Source: Murinocardiopsis flavida
Lineage (GTDB): Bacteria > Actinomycetota > Actinomycetes > Streptosporangiales > Streptosporangiaceae
Direction: 5' to 3'
Length of the DNA stretch: 64,000 bases
Assembly: GCF_003014485.1 (NCBI RefSeq)
Contig: NZ_PYGA01000008.1
Span: 186,001-250,000 of the forward strand
A model generated the notes under the pieces. The model searched no databases. It saw only the letters and a list, made by a program, of their open reading frames with translations, and had not been told where the DNA came from. Position 1 is the first letter of the stretch; each line of letters begins with the position of its first letter. The position numbers and the translations under genes are program-made. Below are positions 1 to 8,741 of the stretch, in pieces.

Positions 1-1
1 C

Positions 2-601
<600 letters not shown>

Positions 602-835
602 AACGTCGTAAGGCAGGGGGCGCAGCGCGGCATAAGAGTCGCGTGAGAATCCCCGTGGGGGCGGTCATGAGAACTGGCGGTGTCGCCAGGGCGGGTAGTG
701 TAATGCGGAGGGTTATTGGCCGATCCCCCGGCAGGGCCCATTCGACCTCCACGAATAGAGGAACCAGATCGGCTCGCGTGCCCGGTGCGTCGTCGCACCG
801 CGAGGCAGCGGCCGACCGACCCAGGGGGCTGGAAA

Positions 836-3800
836 CTGAGCGAGAGAGAACACGGCGATGGCGAGGACCAGTCGCGCCGTGAACCCCAGACGCCTGAATC
901 GTCGGGCCCTCCCGCGGCCGACGGCGCGCAGAGCGGGCCCGCCGAGGAGACCGCGTCCCCTTCGGGCGCGCCCGACGACGCCGCGAAAGACGACGCCGCG
1001 ACCAACGATGCTGTAACAGCCGACGCCGATCCCGAGCCCGCGGCAGGGTCCGCCGCGGGGGGCGACGAATCCGCGGCCGATGCGCCCGCCGACTCCGGCG
1101 CGTTCCAGGACAGCGGCACCTTCTTCCGCGAGCGGGTCGCGCGCACCCTTGCCGAGCAGGGGTACGGCTTCTCCGACGACGGCAGGGTGGTCGAGCGGCC
1201 CGACGACCCCGGGCCGGCGGAGCAGCCGGCCGGCGGGTCCGACGATCCCGCAGAGGATGCCGCAGCCGACACTTCGGCCGACGAGCAGCGGGCGGCCGAC
1301 CCCGGCCCCCCGAAGGCCGATGAGCCGGCGTCGGCCCCTGCCGGCGAACCGGCCGCAGGCGCCGGATCCGAGGCGGCCGCCGCCGAGGGGTCCGCCCTCT
1401 CGGCCGCCCCCGCGTCCGCAAGCGCCGAGGAGTCCGCCGAATCACCCGAGGGCGCCGAGCCCGCGGCCGAGGACCCCGGCGACGATACCCCCGATACCCC
1501 TGACACCGCGGATACCCCCGACACCCCCGGCACCGGCTCCGCCCCGTCGTCCGCTCTCGCCGCCCCGCCCGCGGGCGCCGCCGGTGGCGCGGCACCCCCC
1601 GCCCCCGGATCCGCCTTCTTCTCCCCGCCCCCCGGCCGCGGCACGCCCCCCCGGGCCGAGGAGCCCGCCGCGGCGGACGCACCCGACCCCGACACCTCCA
1701 TCGCGCGGCCCTACGTGCAGGCCGAGCCGGAGTCCGAGGGCCACGCCGCGCGTGCCGACGGCCCCGACACCACCGCGTGGAAGATGGACTTCGCCGCGGC
1801 CGAGGCCGCGAAGAGCGACCGGCCCGGTGAGCCGGCCGCCGATCCGGCCGCCGAGCCCGAATCCGACGCTGCGCAGCACGGTGCCGCGCCGTACGGCGAC
1901 GGCCCGGCCACCGCGCCGCCCGGTGCCGCGACCGGCGCTGCCGCCGGTGCGGCGGGAGCGGCCGCGGCCGCGCAGAGCGGCGCGCCCGAGGGGCCCGCGC
2001 CCGCCGAGCCGAGCGAGCCGTCGTCGGCACACTCCGGCGGCGGTCCCGGCGGGCCAAGCGGGCCCGATGACCCCAAGGGCGGTGCCGCGGCGGCCGCCGG
2101 CGGCACGCCGAAGAAGGGCGGCCGACCGCCCCGAGGGCCCAAGTCCGCGAAGCCGAAGAAGCCGCCCAAGCCCCTGTGGTGGCGCATCACCCGCGGCGGG
2201 CTCATCGCCGCCGCGGTGATGTTCCTCCTGGGCGCCGGGGTGTTCGGGGTGGCCTACGCCACGATCCCGGTGCCGCCGAACGCCCAGAGCCAGGCCACCG
2301 ATCAGGGCTCGACCTTCTACTACGACGACGGCAAGACCGTCTTCGCCGAGCGGGGGGTCAACCGCGACCCCGTCAAGCTCGACCGCGTCCCCAAGGAAGT
2401 GCAGAACGCCATCCTCTCCGCCGAGAACCGCGGATTCTGGGACGAACCGGGCGTGTCCATCACCGGCACCCTGCGCGGCGTGTGGTCGACCGTCACCGGC
2501 AAGCAGGTCCAGGGCGGGTCGACCATCACCCAGCAGATGGTGCGCAACTACTACGAGGGCCTGAGCCAGGAGCAGACCGTCACCCGCAAGTTCAAGGAGA
2601 TCATCATCTCCCTGAAGGTCGACCGGTCGCAGTCCAAGGAGTGGATCCTCGAGCAGTACCTGAACACCATCTACTTCGGCCGCAACGCCTACGGCATCCA
2701 GGCGGCGTCGCAGGCGTACTTCCACAAGGACGTCGGCGAGCTCTCGCCCGACGAGGCGTCGTTCCTCGCGGCGGCCATCCAGCAGCCCACCAAGTTCGGC
2801 ATCGCCGACGCCAAGACCACGCCCGAGATGGAGCAGCGCTGGAACTACGTCGTCAAGGGCCTGGTCACCATGGAGAGCATCACCCCGGCGAAGGCCGAGG
2901 CGTACGAGTTCCCCATCCCCAAGAAGGAGATCCCGCAGTCGGGGGTCGATCTCAGCGGGTACCGGGGCTACATGTTCCAGCAGACCATGTCGGAGCTCGA
3001 ACGGCTCGGGTTCAGTGAGGACAACGTCAACCGCGGCGGGCTGGAGGTCACCACGACCTTCAACAAGAAGCTCATGGACGCCGCGAAGGAGTCGGTCGAG
3101 AACAACGTCCCGGTCGACGACCTCCCCGACGGCGTGAACGCCGGGCTCACGGCGGTCGACCCCACCACCGGCGAGGTCGTCGCGTTCTACGGCGGCAAGG
3201 ATTATCTCGACAACCAGTACGACAGCGCGTTCCGCGGCTCGGCGCAGGCCGGGTCGGCGTTCAAGCCCTACGTGCTCGGCGCGGCGCTGAAGAACGACTT
3301 CTCCCTGAACACGGTGGTCGACGGCAACGGCCCGCAGTCGTTCGCCGGGTCGTCGGTGCAGAACGCCGGCAACGACCCCGGCGGCAACTACAACCTCATC
3401 CAGGCCACGGCGAAGTCCAACAACGTCGGCTACGTCCACCTCGGCGAGAAGGTCGGCCTCGACAAGGTCGTCGAGTTCGCGCACGACGCCGGCATCCCGA
3501 AGAGCAAGATCACCAAGGATCAGGCGGGCGCGGCGACCCTGCCGCTCGGCGTCTCCGACGTCAGCCCGGTCGACCAGGCCGGCGGCTACTCCACCTTCGC
3601 CAACGGCGGCGAGCACATCGAGACCCACGTGGTCCGCTCGGTCAAGGACAAGCAGGGCGAGGAGCAGCGGCCCGAGGTCAAGCGCAAGCGGGTGCTGACC
3701 GAGGACCAGGCGGCCGACGTCAGCTACGCCCTCCAGCAGGTGGTGCAGAGCGGCACCGGCACGAGCGCGCAGATCGGCCGCCCCGCGGCGGGCAAGACCG

Positions 3801-4231
3801 GTACGACGTCCGGCAGCGTCGCCGCCTGGTTCGTGGGCTACACCCCGCAGCTCACCTCGTCGGTGGGTATCTACAACGGCGACAACCAGCCGTTCAGCGT
3901 GCCCGGCTACGGCACCCTGTCCGGTGGCACCCTGCCCACGCAGGTGTGGCGCGAGTTCATGTCCAAGGCCATGGAGGGCAAGGAGGTCAAGCAGTTCCCG
4001 CCGCCCAGCTACGGCGGCAACACCCAGAACTTCGCGCCGCCGCCCCCGCCCGAGACCGAGCAGCCCGAGGAGACCCGGGAGCCCGAGCAGCCCGAGGAGC
4101 CCGAGGAGCCGTCGGTTCCCGAGGAGCCCGAGGAGCCGCCGCCCCCGCCCACCGATCCGCCGGAGACCGTTCCGCCGCCGGAGGTGCCCCCCGAACCCGG
4201 GCCAGGCGACCCCGGCATACCCGAGGGCTGA
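836..4231 (+). CDS. Bifunctional class A penicillin-binding protein (transglycosylase/transpeptidase), probable CTG start
   Basis: Peptidoglycan synthase: polymerises lipid II and cross-links stem peptides outside the membrane. From the chosen start the protein is 1131 aa. Residues 1-450 are a low-complexity Ala/Pro/Glu/Asp region, presumably cytoplasmic. One membrane helix lies near 455-476. The GT51 domain follows with SAENRGFW and GGSTITQQ (near 560). The transpeptidase domain has SxxK as SAFK (Ser near 807), SNN and KTGTT (near 987). The C-terminus is a Pro/Glu-rich tail. I chose CTG at 836 because GGGGG at 825-829 sits six bases upstream and GC-rich third positions begin about there. The frame stays open to a TTG at 716 and a GTG at 785, but those codons look non-coding by third-position bias, and the GGAGGG at 707-712 is only three bases from the TTG. 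Confidence 0.93.
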   Translation: MSEREHGDGEDQSRREPQTPESSGPPAADGAQSGPAEETASPSGAPDDAAKDDAATNDAVTADADPEPAAGSAAGGDESAADAPADSGAFQDSGTFFRERVARTLAEQGYGFSDDGRVVERPDDPGPAEQPAGGSDDPAEDAAADTSADEQRAADPGPPKADEPASAPAGEPAAGAGSEAAAAEGSALSAAPASASAEESAESPEGAEPAAEDPGDDTPDTPDTADTPDTPGTGSAPSSALAAPPAGAAGGAAPPAPGSAFFSPPPGRGTPPRAEEPAAADAPDPDTSIARPYVQAEPESEGHAARADGPDTTAWKMDFAAAEAAKSDRPGEPAADPAAEPESDAAQHGAAPYGDGPATAPPGAATGAAAGAAGAAAAAQSGAPEGPAPAEPSEPSSAHSGGGPGGPSGPDDPKGGAAAAAGGTPKKGGRPPRGPKSAKPKKPPKPLWWRITRGGLIAAAVMFLLGAGVFGVAYATIPVPPNAQSQATDQGSTFYYDDGKTVFAERGVNRDPVKLDRVPKEVQNAILSAENRGFWDEPGVSITGTLRGVWSTVTGKQVQGGSTITQQMVRNYYEGLSQEQTVTRKFKEIIISLKVDRSQSKEWILEQYLNTIYFGRNAYGIQAASQAYFHKDVGELSPDEASFLAAAIQQPTKFGIADAKTTPEMEQRWNYVVKGLVTMESITPAKAEAYEFPIPKKEIPQSGVDLSGYRGYMFQQTMSELERLGFSEDNVNRGGLEVTTTFNKKLMDAAKESVENNVPVDDLPDGVNAGLTAVDPTTGEVVAFYGGKDYLDNQYDSAFRGSAQAGSAFKPYVLGAALKNDFSLNTVVDGNGPQSFAGSSVQNAGNDPGGNYNLIQATAKSNNVGYVHLGEKVGLDKVVEFAHDAGIPKSKITKDQAGAATLPLGVSDVSPVDQAGGYSTFANGGEHIETHVVRSVKDKQGEEQRPEVKRKRVLTEDQAADVSYALQQVVQSGTGTSAQIGRPAAGKTGTTSGSVAAWFVGYTPQLTSSVGIYNGDNQPFSVPGYGTLSGGTLPTQVWREFMSKAMEGKEVKQFPPPSYGGNTQNFAPPPPPETEQPEETREPEQPEEPEEPSVPEEPEEPPPPPTDPPETVPPPEVPPEPGPGDPGIPEG

Positions 4232-4240
4232 CCAGGCCCG

Positions 4241-4276
4241 GCCGAAGGGCGCGTCCCGCCGGACGCGCCCTTCGGC
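4241..4276. terminator. Bidirectional hairpin between convergent genes
   Basis: A perfect 16-bp inverted repeat (4241-4256 with 4261-4276) around the four-base loop CGCC. It sits 10 bases after the penicillin-binding protein stop and 18 bases before the stop of the opposing gene, so it can serve both strands. There is no clear T tract, as is usual in actinomycetes. Confidence 0.8.
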
Positions 4277-4294
4277 GTCTCCGCGCGCCGGCGG

Positions 4295-5374
4295 TCAGCC
4301 CACGAGCGCCGCGCAGCCGCAGGCGGCGGGGTCCATGGCGGCGACCTCGCCGGGGGCCGAGGTGAACACGGCGGCGCCTGGGGTCGCGCCGCACAGCGCG
4401 TCGGCGGCGAGGATCACGGCGGCCGCCGTCCAGGTGCTGCGCTCGATCGGCCAGCGGACGTGCTCGGCGAACTGGTAGCCGGTCCAGTAGGCGCCGTCGT
4501 CGGGGTCGCGGAGGTGGCCGATGTCGGCGAGCAGCGCCGTGCCGCGCTCGACCTCGCCCATCGCGGCGAGGGTGAGCACCAGCTCGGAGGTCTCGGCGCC
4601 GGTGACCCACGGCTGGTCGGCCACGCAGCGGATGCCGCGGCCGGGGACCACGAACGCGTCCCAGCGCTCGGCGAGCCGGTCGCGTGCCGCCGCGCCGCGC
4701 ACGGCGCCGCCGAGGATGGGGTAGTACCAGTCCATGGCGTAGCGGGAGCGGTCGGCGAAGAACGGCTCGTGCTCCGCCACCAGGTGGCCGAGGTGCGCGG
4801 CCGCCAGCTCCCAGTCGGGCTGCGGCCGCCCCACCCGCTCCGCGAGCTCCGCCGCGCAGCGCAGGGCGTGGTGGACGCTGGCGCACACGGTCAGCAGCGC
4901 GTGGTCGCCCGCGCCGCCGTCGGGGTCGCGTGCCCACAGGATCTCGCCGCGGTCGGTGCGCAGCCCGAGGACGAACTCGATCCCCGCCCGCACGGTCGGC
5001 CACATGCGCTCGGCGAACGCGTCGTCGCCGGTGATGCGGACGTGGTGCCAGACCCCCACCGCCGGGTAGGCGGCGTGGTTCGCCTCGCGGATGGGGTTGA
5101 GGACGCTGCCGTGCCGCAGCTTCGCCGGCCAGGATCCGTCGGCCGCCTGGGCTGACGGCAGCCACGCGTAGGCGTGCTCGGCGGCCGCCGTGTGCCCCAT
5201 CGCCGACAGCGCCATGGCGCACTCGACATGGTCCCACACGTCGACGTGGCCGCCGGGGAACCAGGGTATCGCCCCGGAGGGCTCCTGGGCGGAGAGGAGG
5301 TACCCGGCGGATCGGGTGAGGTCGTCGGCGCTCAGCACGCCCGGGAGTTCGGGCAGCTCGGGCGCCGGGCTCAT
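4295..5374 (-). CDS. Prenyltransferase/squalene-cyclase-fold protein (alpha-toroid), function unknown
   Basis: A 359-aa soluble protein of the alpha/alpha-barrel type that databases usually label prenyltransferase. A QW-like motif is visible (AYAWLPSAQAADGSW). A second GAYWTGYQF element lies near the C-terminus, and WDHVE near the N-terminus resembles conserved positions of this family. I see no DxDD acid motif of squalene-hopene cyclases, so cyclase activity should not be assumed; a glycoside-hydrolase-like toroid is an alternative. The start ATG overlaps the stop of the upstream methyltransferase as ATGA, indicating translational coupling. It is the last gene of the operon GT4 - methyltransferase - this gene, and probably acts on the same product. 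Confidence 0.75.
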   Translation of the reverse strand: MSPAPELPELPGVLSADDLTRSAGYLLSAQEPSGAIPWFPGGHVDVWDHVECAMALSAMGHTAAAEHAYAWLPSAQAADGSWPAKLRHGSVLNPIREANHAAYPAVGVWHHVRITGDDAFAERMWPTVRAGIEFVLGLRTDRGEILWARDPDGGAGDHALLTVCASVHHALRCAAELAERVGRPQPDWELAAAHLGHLVAEHEPFFADRSRYAMDWYYPILGGAVRGAAARDRLAERWDAFVVPGRGIRCVADQPWVTGAETSELVLTLAAMGEVERGTALLADIGHLRDPDDGAYWTGYQFAEHVRWPIERSTWTAAAVILAADALCGATPGAAVFTSAPGEVAAMDPAACGCAALVG

Positions 5375-6099
5375 CCGGCGGACTTTCCGGTGGGTTTGCG
5401 CAGGTAGACGACCACGCTCTTGCCGATGAGGGGGTTCAGCAGCCGTTCGGCGACCCGGGTGGCGCGGGGGGCCTGGAGGATGTCCCAGACCAGCAGGCGG
5501 TGGTAGGCGGCGGCGAGCGGGTGGTCGTCGTTCGCCGTGCCCACGGCGCACTTGATCCACCAGAACGGCGTGTGCAGCGCGTGGGCGTGGTGGTGCGGGC
5601 CGATCTCGAACCCGATGGCCTTGAGCTTGGCTTCGAGCTCGGCCCGGGTGTAGATGCGGACGTGCCCGCCCTCGTTGGTGTGGTACTCCTCCGACAGTGC
5701 CCAGCAGACCCGCTCCGGCAGCCAGCTCGGCACGGTGACCGCGGCGATCCCGCCGGGGGCCAGCACCCGGTACAGGTCGGCCATCGCCGCGGTGTCGTGC
5801 GGGATGTGCTCGAAGATCTCCGCCGCGATGACGCGGTCGAACGCGCCGTCGTCGAAGGGCATGTTCAGCGCGTCGCCCTTGACGGTCTCGGCCTCGGCCG
5901 CCGCGGGGGCCTCGCCTTCGTCGCGCATGGCGGCGAACATCGTGGCGACGTCGGCGAGGTCGTTCTCGTTCTGGTCGAAGGCCACCACGTCGGCGCCGCG
6001 CCGGTAGCACTCGAACGCGTGCCGCCCGCCGCCGCAGCCGAGGTCGAGGACCCGGTTGCCGGGCCCGGTGGGGAAGAGGGAGAAGTCGACGGTGATCAG
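5371..6099 (-). CDS. Class I SAM-dependent methyltransferase, CTG start
   Basis: 242 aa. Motif I is VLDLGCGGGRHAFE, followed by an acidic motif (VVAFDQNE), motif IV-like AAEIFEHIPHD and a post-motif LAPGG. This is the Methyltransf_11/UbiE-like type, and the substrate is unknown. The conserved N-terminus begins with ITVDFSLFPTGPG, and the only sensible initiator is CTG at 6099. It lies six bases after a GAGGAG ribosome-binding site and overlaps the stop of the upstream glycosyltransferase as CTGA. No ATG, GTG or TTG fits. The 3' end overlaps the next gene as ATGA, so all three cistrons are coupled. Confidence 0.88.
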   Translation of the reverse strand: MITVDFSLFPTGPGNRVLDLGCGGGRHAFECYRRGADVVAFDQNENDLADVATMFAAMRDEGEAPAAAEAETVKGDALNMPFDDGAFDRVIAAEIFEHIPHDTAAMADLYRVLAPGGIAAVTVPSWLPERVCWALSEEYHTNEGGHVRIYTRAELEAKLKAIGFEIGPHHHAHALHTPFWWIKCAVGTANDDHPLAAAYHRLLVWDILQAPRATRVAERLLNPLIGKSVVVYLRKPTGKSAG

Positions 6100-7379
6100 C
6101 GGTGGCTCCTCGTTGTTGGGTGGACGCCCTCGGCGGCGATGACCGCCTCGGTGTAGCGCAGCGCCGTGGTCTCGGCGACCGCGCTCCAGGTGAAGCGCTG
6201 CTGGACGCGGCGCCAGGCGGCCTCGCTCATCCGGGCGCGCTCGGCGGGGTCGTCGAGCAGCCCGCCGATGGCGGCGGCGAGGTCCTCGGGGTCGCCGGGC
6301 CGCACCAGCCGGCCGGCCGCCCCGTCGGTGCCGACGACCTCGGGCAGGGCCCCGGCACGGCTCGCGACGAGCGGGGTGGCGCACGCCATGGCCTCGACGG
6401 CGGGCAGCGAGAAGCCCTCGTAGAACGACGGCACGACGGCGACCTCGGCGGAGGCGAGCAGCCGGGCGAGTTCGGTGTCGGCCACGCCGCTGACGAAGCG
6501 CACCCGGTCGCGCAGCGACAGTTCGTCGACGAGCAGGTCGGTGGGGCCGCCGGGCTTGGGGCGGCTGACGATGGTCACCGACACGTCGCGTTCGGTGCCG
6601 AGCTTCGCCGCGGCGCGCAGCAGCGTGGCGACGCCCTTCAGCGGGCTGTCGGCGCTGGCGACGCAGACCAGGTGGCCGGGGATCCGCGCGACGTCGGGAC
6701 GGGGGTGGAAGGAGCGCGTGTCGACGCCCAGCGGGACGACGTCGATGGCGCGGGGCCGCACCCCGAACTCCCGCACGATGTCGTCGGCGGAGGACTGCGA
6801 CGGAACGAGGATGGGGCTCAGCCGGCGCGCGACGCGCCCCTGCATGCGGACGAAGCTGTACCAGCGGCGCTTGGACAGCCGCTGGAGCCCGCGCGCCTCC
6901 GCGATCTCAATGCGGCGGTCGACGGTGATGGGGTGGTGGATGGTCGTCACCAGGGGGAAGCCGAGCGAGCGCAGCGCCGGCAGCGCGTAGCCCAGTGTCT
7001 GGTTGTCGTGGACGACGTCGAACTCCGCGGTGCGGCCGCGCAGTGCGCGCGCGGCGCGCAGCGAGAACGTGAGCGGCTCGGGGAAGCCGGCGGTCCACAT
7101 CGTGCCGACCTCGAGGGCGTCGATCCAGTCGCGCCATTCGCGCAGCGGCGGGGTCCGGAAGGGGTCGTCGTCGTTGTAGAGGTCGAGGCTGGGCACCTTC
7201 TCCAGCGCGACGCCGGGGTCGAGGTCGGGATAGGGCTGGCCGGAGAACACCCGCACGCTGTGCCCCAGTGCCGCCAGTTCGCGGGAGAGGTGGCGCACGT
7301 ACACGCCCTGCCCTCCGCAATGGGGCTTGCTGCGGTACGAGAGCAGGGCGACCCGCAGGGATCGGGAGTGAGATGGCAT
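6096..7379 (-). CDS. GT4-family glycosyltransferase
   Basis: 427 aa, GT-B fold, retaining. The N-terminal domain begins VALLSYRSKPHCGGQGVYVRHL, the GG-containing acceptor loop of the PimA/MshA-like GT4 group. The C-terminal donor site has the EX7E motif as EGFSLPAVE, preceded by VVPSFY. The likely donor is a nucleotide sugar and the acceptor is unknown. It heads the three-gene operon with the methyltransferase and the prenyltransferase-fold protein. The start is ATG at 7379. No signal peptide or membrane helix is evident, so it should act at the cytoplasmic face of the membrane or in the cytosol. Confidence 0.88.
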   Translation of the reverse strand: MPSHSRSLRVALLSYRSKPHCGGQGVYVRHLSRELAALGHSVRVFSGQPYPDLDPGVALEKVPSLDLYNDDDPFRTPPLREWRDWIDALEVGTMWTAGFPEPLTFSLRAARALRGRTAEFDVVHDNQTLGYALPALRSLGFPLVTTIHHPITVDRRIEIAEARGLQRLSKRRWYSFVRMQGRVARRLSPILVPSQSSADDIVREFGVRPRAIDVVPLGVDTRSFHPRPDVARIPGHLVCVASADSPLKGVATLLRAAAKLGTERDVSVTIVSRPKPGGPTDLLVDELSLRDRVRFVSGVADTELARLLASAEVAVVPSFYEGFSLPAVEAMACATPLVASRAGALPEVVGTDGAAGRLVRPGDPEDLAAAIGGLLDDPAERARMSEAAWRRVQQRFTWSAVAETTALRYTEAVIAAEGVHPTTRSHR

Positions 7380-7747
7380 CGGTGCTAACCCATCGGCGGC
7401 GTGGAGTGGAGCGGAGTCGAGAGCGGGGCAGCCGGTGCGCGATGCGGTCGCGGTGCCGTGCGGTCCGCGCCGGTCGGCAGGGTCAACAGATCACCTCGCT
7501 GGTCGTGCGCCGGCCCCACCGCCGATCCGGTCGGCGCGGCTCGCCGGTCGTGCACCCGGCGAGCGCCGACGTTACTCGCCAGTTTACTGCGCGACCGTAA
7601 CAGCCTGTCGCCTCGTCAGCGGGATCCTACTCGGCGGGTCGGCGCCGCGGTCATCCGGATCGGGGTGGGCCCGGTGCCGTGCGGTGCCGCCGCGGCGGCG
7701 GCGGCACCGGGGTCCCGGTCGCTGGTACGCGTGGGGTTACCGACAAG

Positions 7748-7761
7748 TAGAACAGATTCTA
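7748..7761. promoter_or_regulatory. KstR-type operator candidate 1
   Basis: TAGAACAGATTCTA is an inverted repeat (TAGAA/TTCTA). It matches the published KstR pattern TnnAACnnGTTnnA at seven of eight fixed positions (A replaces G in GTT). It lies in the region shared by the regulator gene and the divergent operon. Confidence 0.5.
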
Positions 7762-7888
7762 GTCCGTGGTCCGAAAGGCGGCGCATCGTACGGAGCGAAG
7801 TGCGTAGACCGATGGGGAATGTGCGCTAATTAGGGGTTTTGGTTCCCGGTCGATGCTTGTCGTCGGACATTGATGTGGGCGATCCTTA

Positions 7889-7902
7889 GATAACCTGTTC
7901 TT
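7889..7902. promoter_or_regulatory. KstR-type operator candidate 2
   Basis: GATAACCTGTTCTT contains the full AACnnGTT core of the KstR pattern, but both outer fixed bases differ. It overlaps a possible -10 hexamer (TAGATA, 7887-7892) in front of the TetR gene, a position suited to autorepression. Confidence 0.4.
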
Positions 7903-8015
7903 GCGCAGGGGGCGGTGGGCCGCGGCGCCGACGGAGTCGGCGCGTCGGTGCGGCCGCGGTGCCGGCGACCAATGGGGGGCTCCCCCCTGTGAACGACGAC
8001 GGAGGGAGAGCCGCC

Positions 8016-8675
8016 GTGGCGGTCCAGGCGCCGATCGGGATGCGGTCGCGAAACCAGAGCCAGCGGCGCAAACGCATCGTGCAGACCGCGACCGCGCTGG
8101 CGCTGCGGGGCGGCGTCGAGGCCATGCAGATGCGGGCCGTCGCCGAGCGCGCCGGGGTCGCGCTCGGCACGCTCTACCGCTATTTCCCGTCCAAGATGGA
8201 CCTTGTCGTCGCCGTGGTCACCGAGGAGCTCGACCTCCTGGAGGCGAGCATCATCCGCCGCCCGCCCGCGGCCGAGAGCGCAGCGGGGCGCTCCGTCGAC
8301 GTGCTCATCCGCGCGACGCGGGGGCTGCTGCGGGAGCCGGAGCTCGCCGACGCCCTGGTGCGCTCGCTCATCATGGCCGAGGCGCGCACCGAACTGGCCC
8401 CGCGCATCACCGACCTCATCTGGCGGGTCGCCAGCGGGCCGCCGTCGCCCACCGCGGAAGCCGAGCCGGCGACGCCCGACCGCGAGAGCCCCGGCTACGT
8501 CCTCGCGGGGGCGCTGACCAGCGTGTGGATCTTCGAGCTGCTGGAGATCCTCAAGGGGCACCGCGACATCGACGACGCCCAGCACCGGCTCGACACCGCC
8601 GCCGGCGCCCTCCTCGCCGACTTCGAGCCCGCGGAAGCGGCAGAGACAGCAGAGCCCGCGGAGGCCGCGCGCTGA
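8016..8675 (+). CDS. TetR-family regulator, KstR-like
   Basis: 219 aa. The N-terminal helix-turn-helix contains MQMRAVAERAGVALGTLYRY followed by FPSKMDLVV, very close to the DNA-recognition region of mycobacterial KstR, the repressor of sterol/lipid catabolism genes. The C-terminal ligand domain is less recognisable. I chose GTG at 8016 because GGAGGGAG at 8001-8008 is seven bases upstream; the same frame extends to GTG codons at 7959 and 7989 without good sites. KstR-type palindromes lie upstream. It probably represses itself and perhaps the divergent glycosyltransferase operon. The effector is unknown; in KstR it is an acyl-CoA-type ligand. Confidence 0.85.
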   Translation: MAVQAPIGMRSRNQSQRRKRIVQTATALALRGGVEAMQMRAVAERAGVALGTLYRYFPSKMDLVVAVVTEELDLLEASIIRRPPAAESAAGRSVDVLIRATRGLLREPELADALVRSLIMAEARTELAPRITDLIWRVASGPPSPTAEAEPATPDRESPGYVLAGALTSVWIFELLEILKGHRDIDDAQHRLDTAAGALLADFEPAEAAETAEPAEAAR

Positions 8676-8741
8676 ACTCGGCGCCGAGCGCGCCGCCGGT
8701 CTCCGCTGAACGCTGCGCGGGCGTGCCCGGTCCGGGGGTGC

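Larger units (their letters stand above)
7380..8015. other. Divergent regulatory region without a gene
   Basis: 636 bases between the glycosyltransferase operon and the TetR gene. No open frame here has coding-like third-position bias. It holds two KstR-type palindromes (listed separately), a TAGATA -10-like hexamer at 7887-7892, and AT-richer patches around 7570-7600 and 7735-7850 that could carry promoters for both directions. Confidence 0.6.

Noticed and set aside
4295-5374. Naming the alpha-toroid protein a squalene-hopene cyclase
   Set aside because: The catalytic DxDD motif is not visible and the length (359 aa) is about half that of hopene cyclases.
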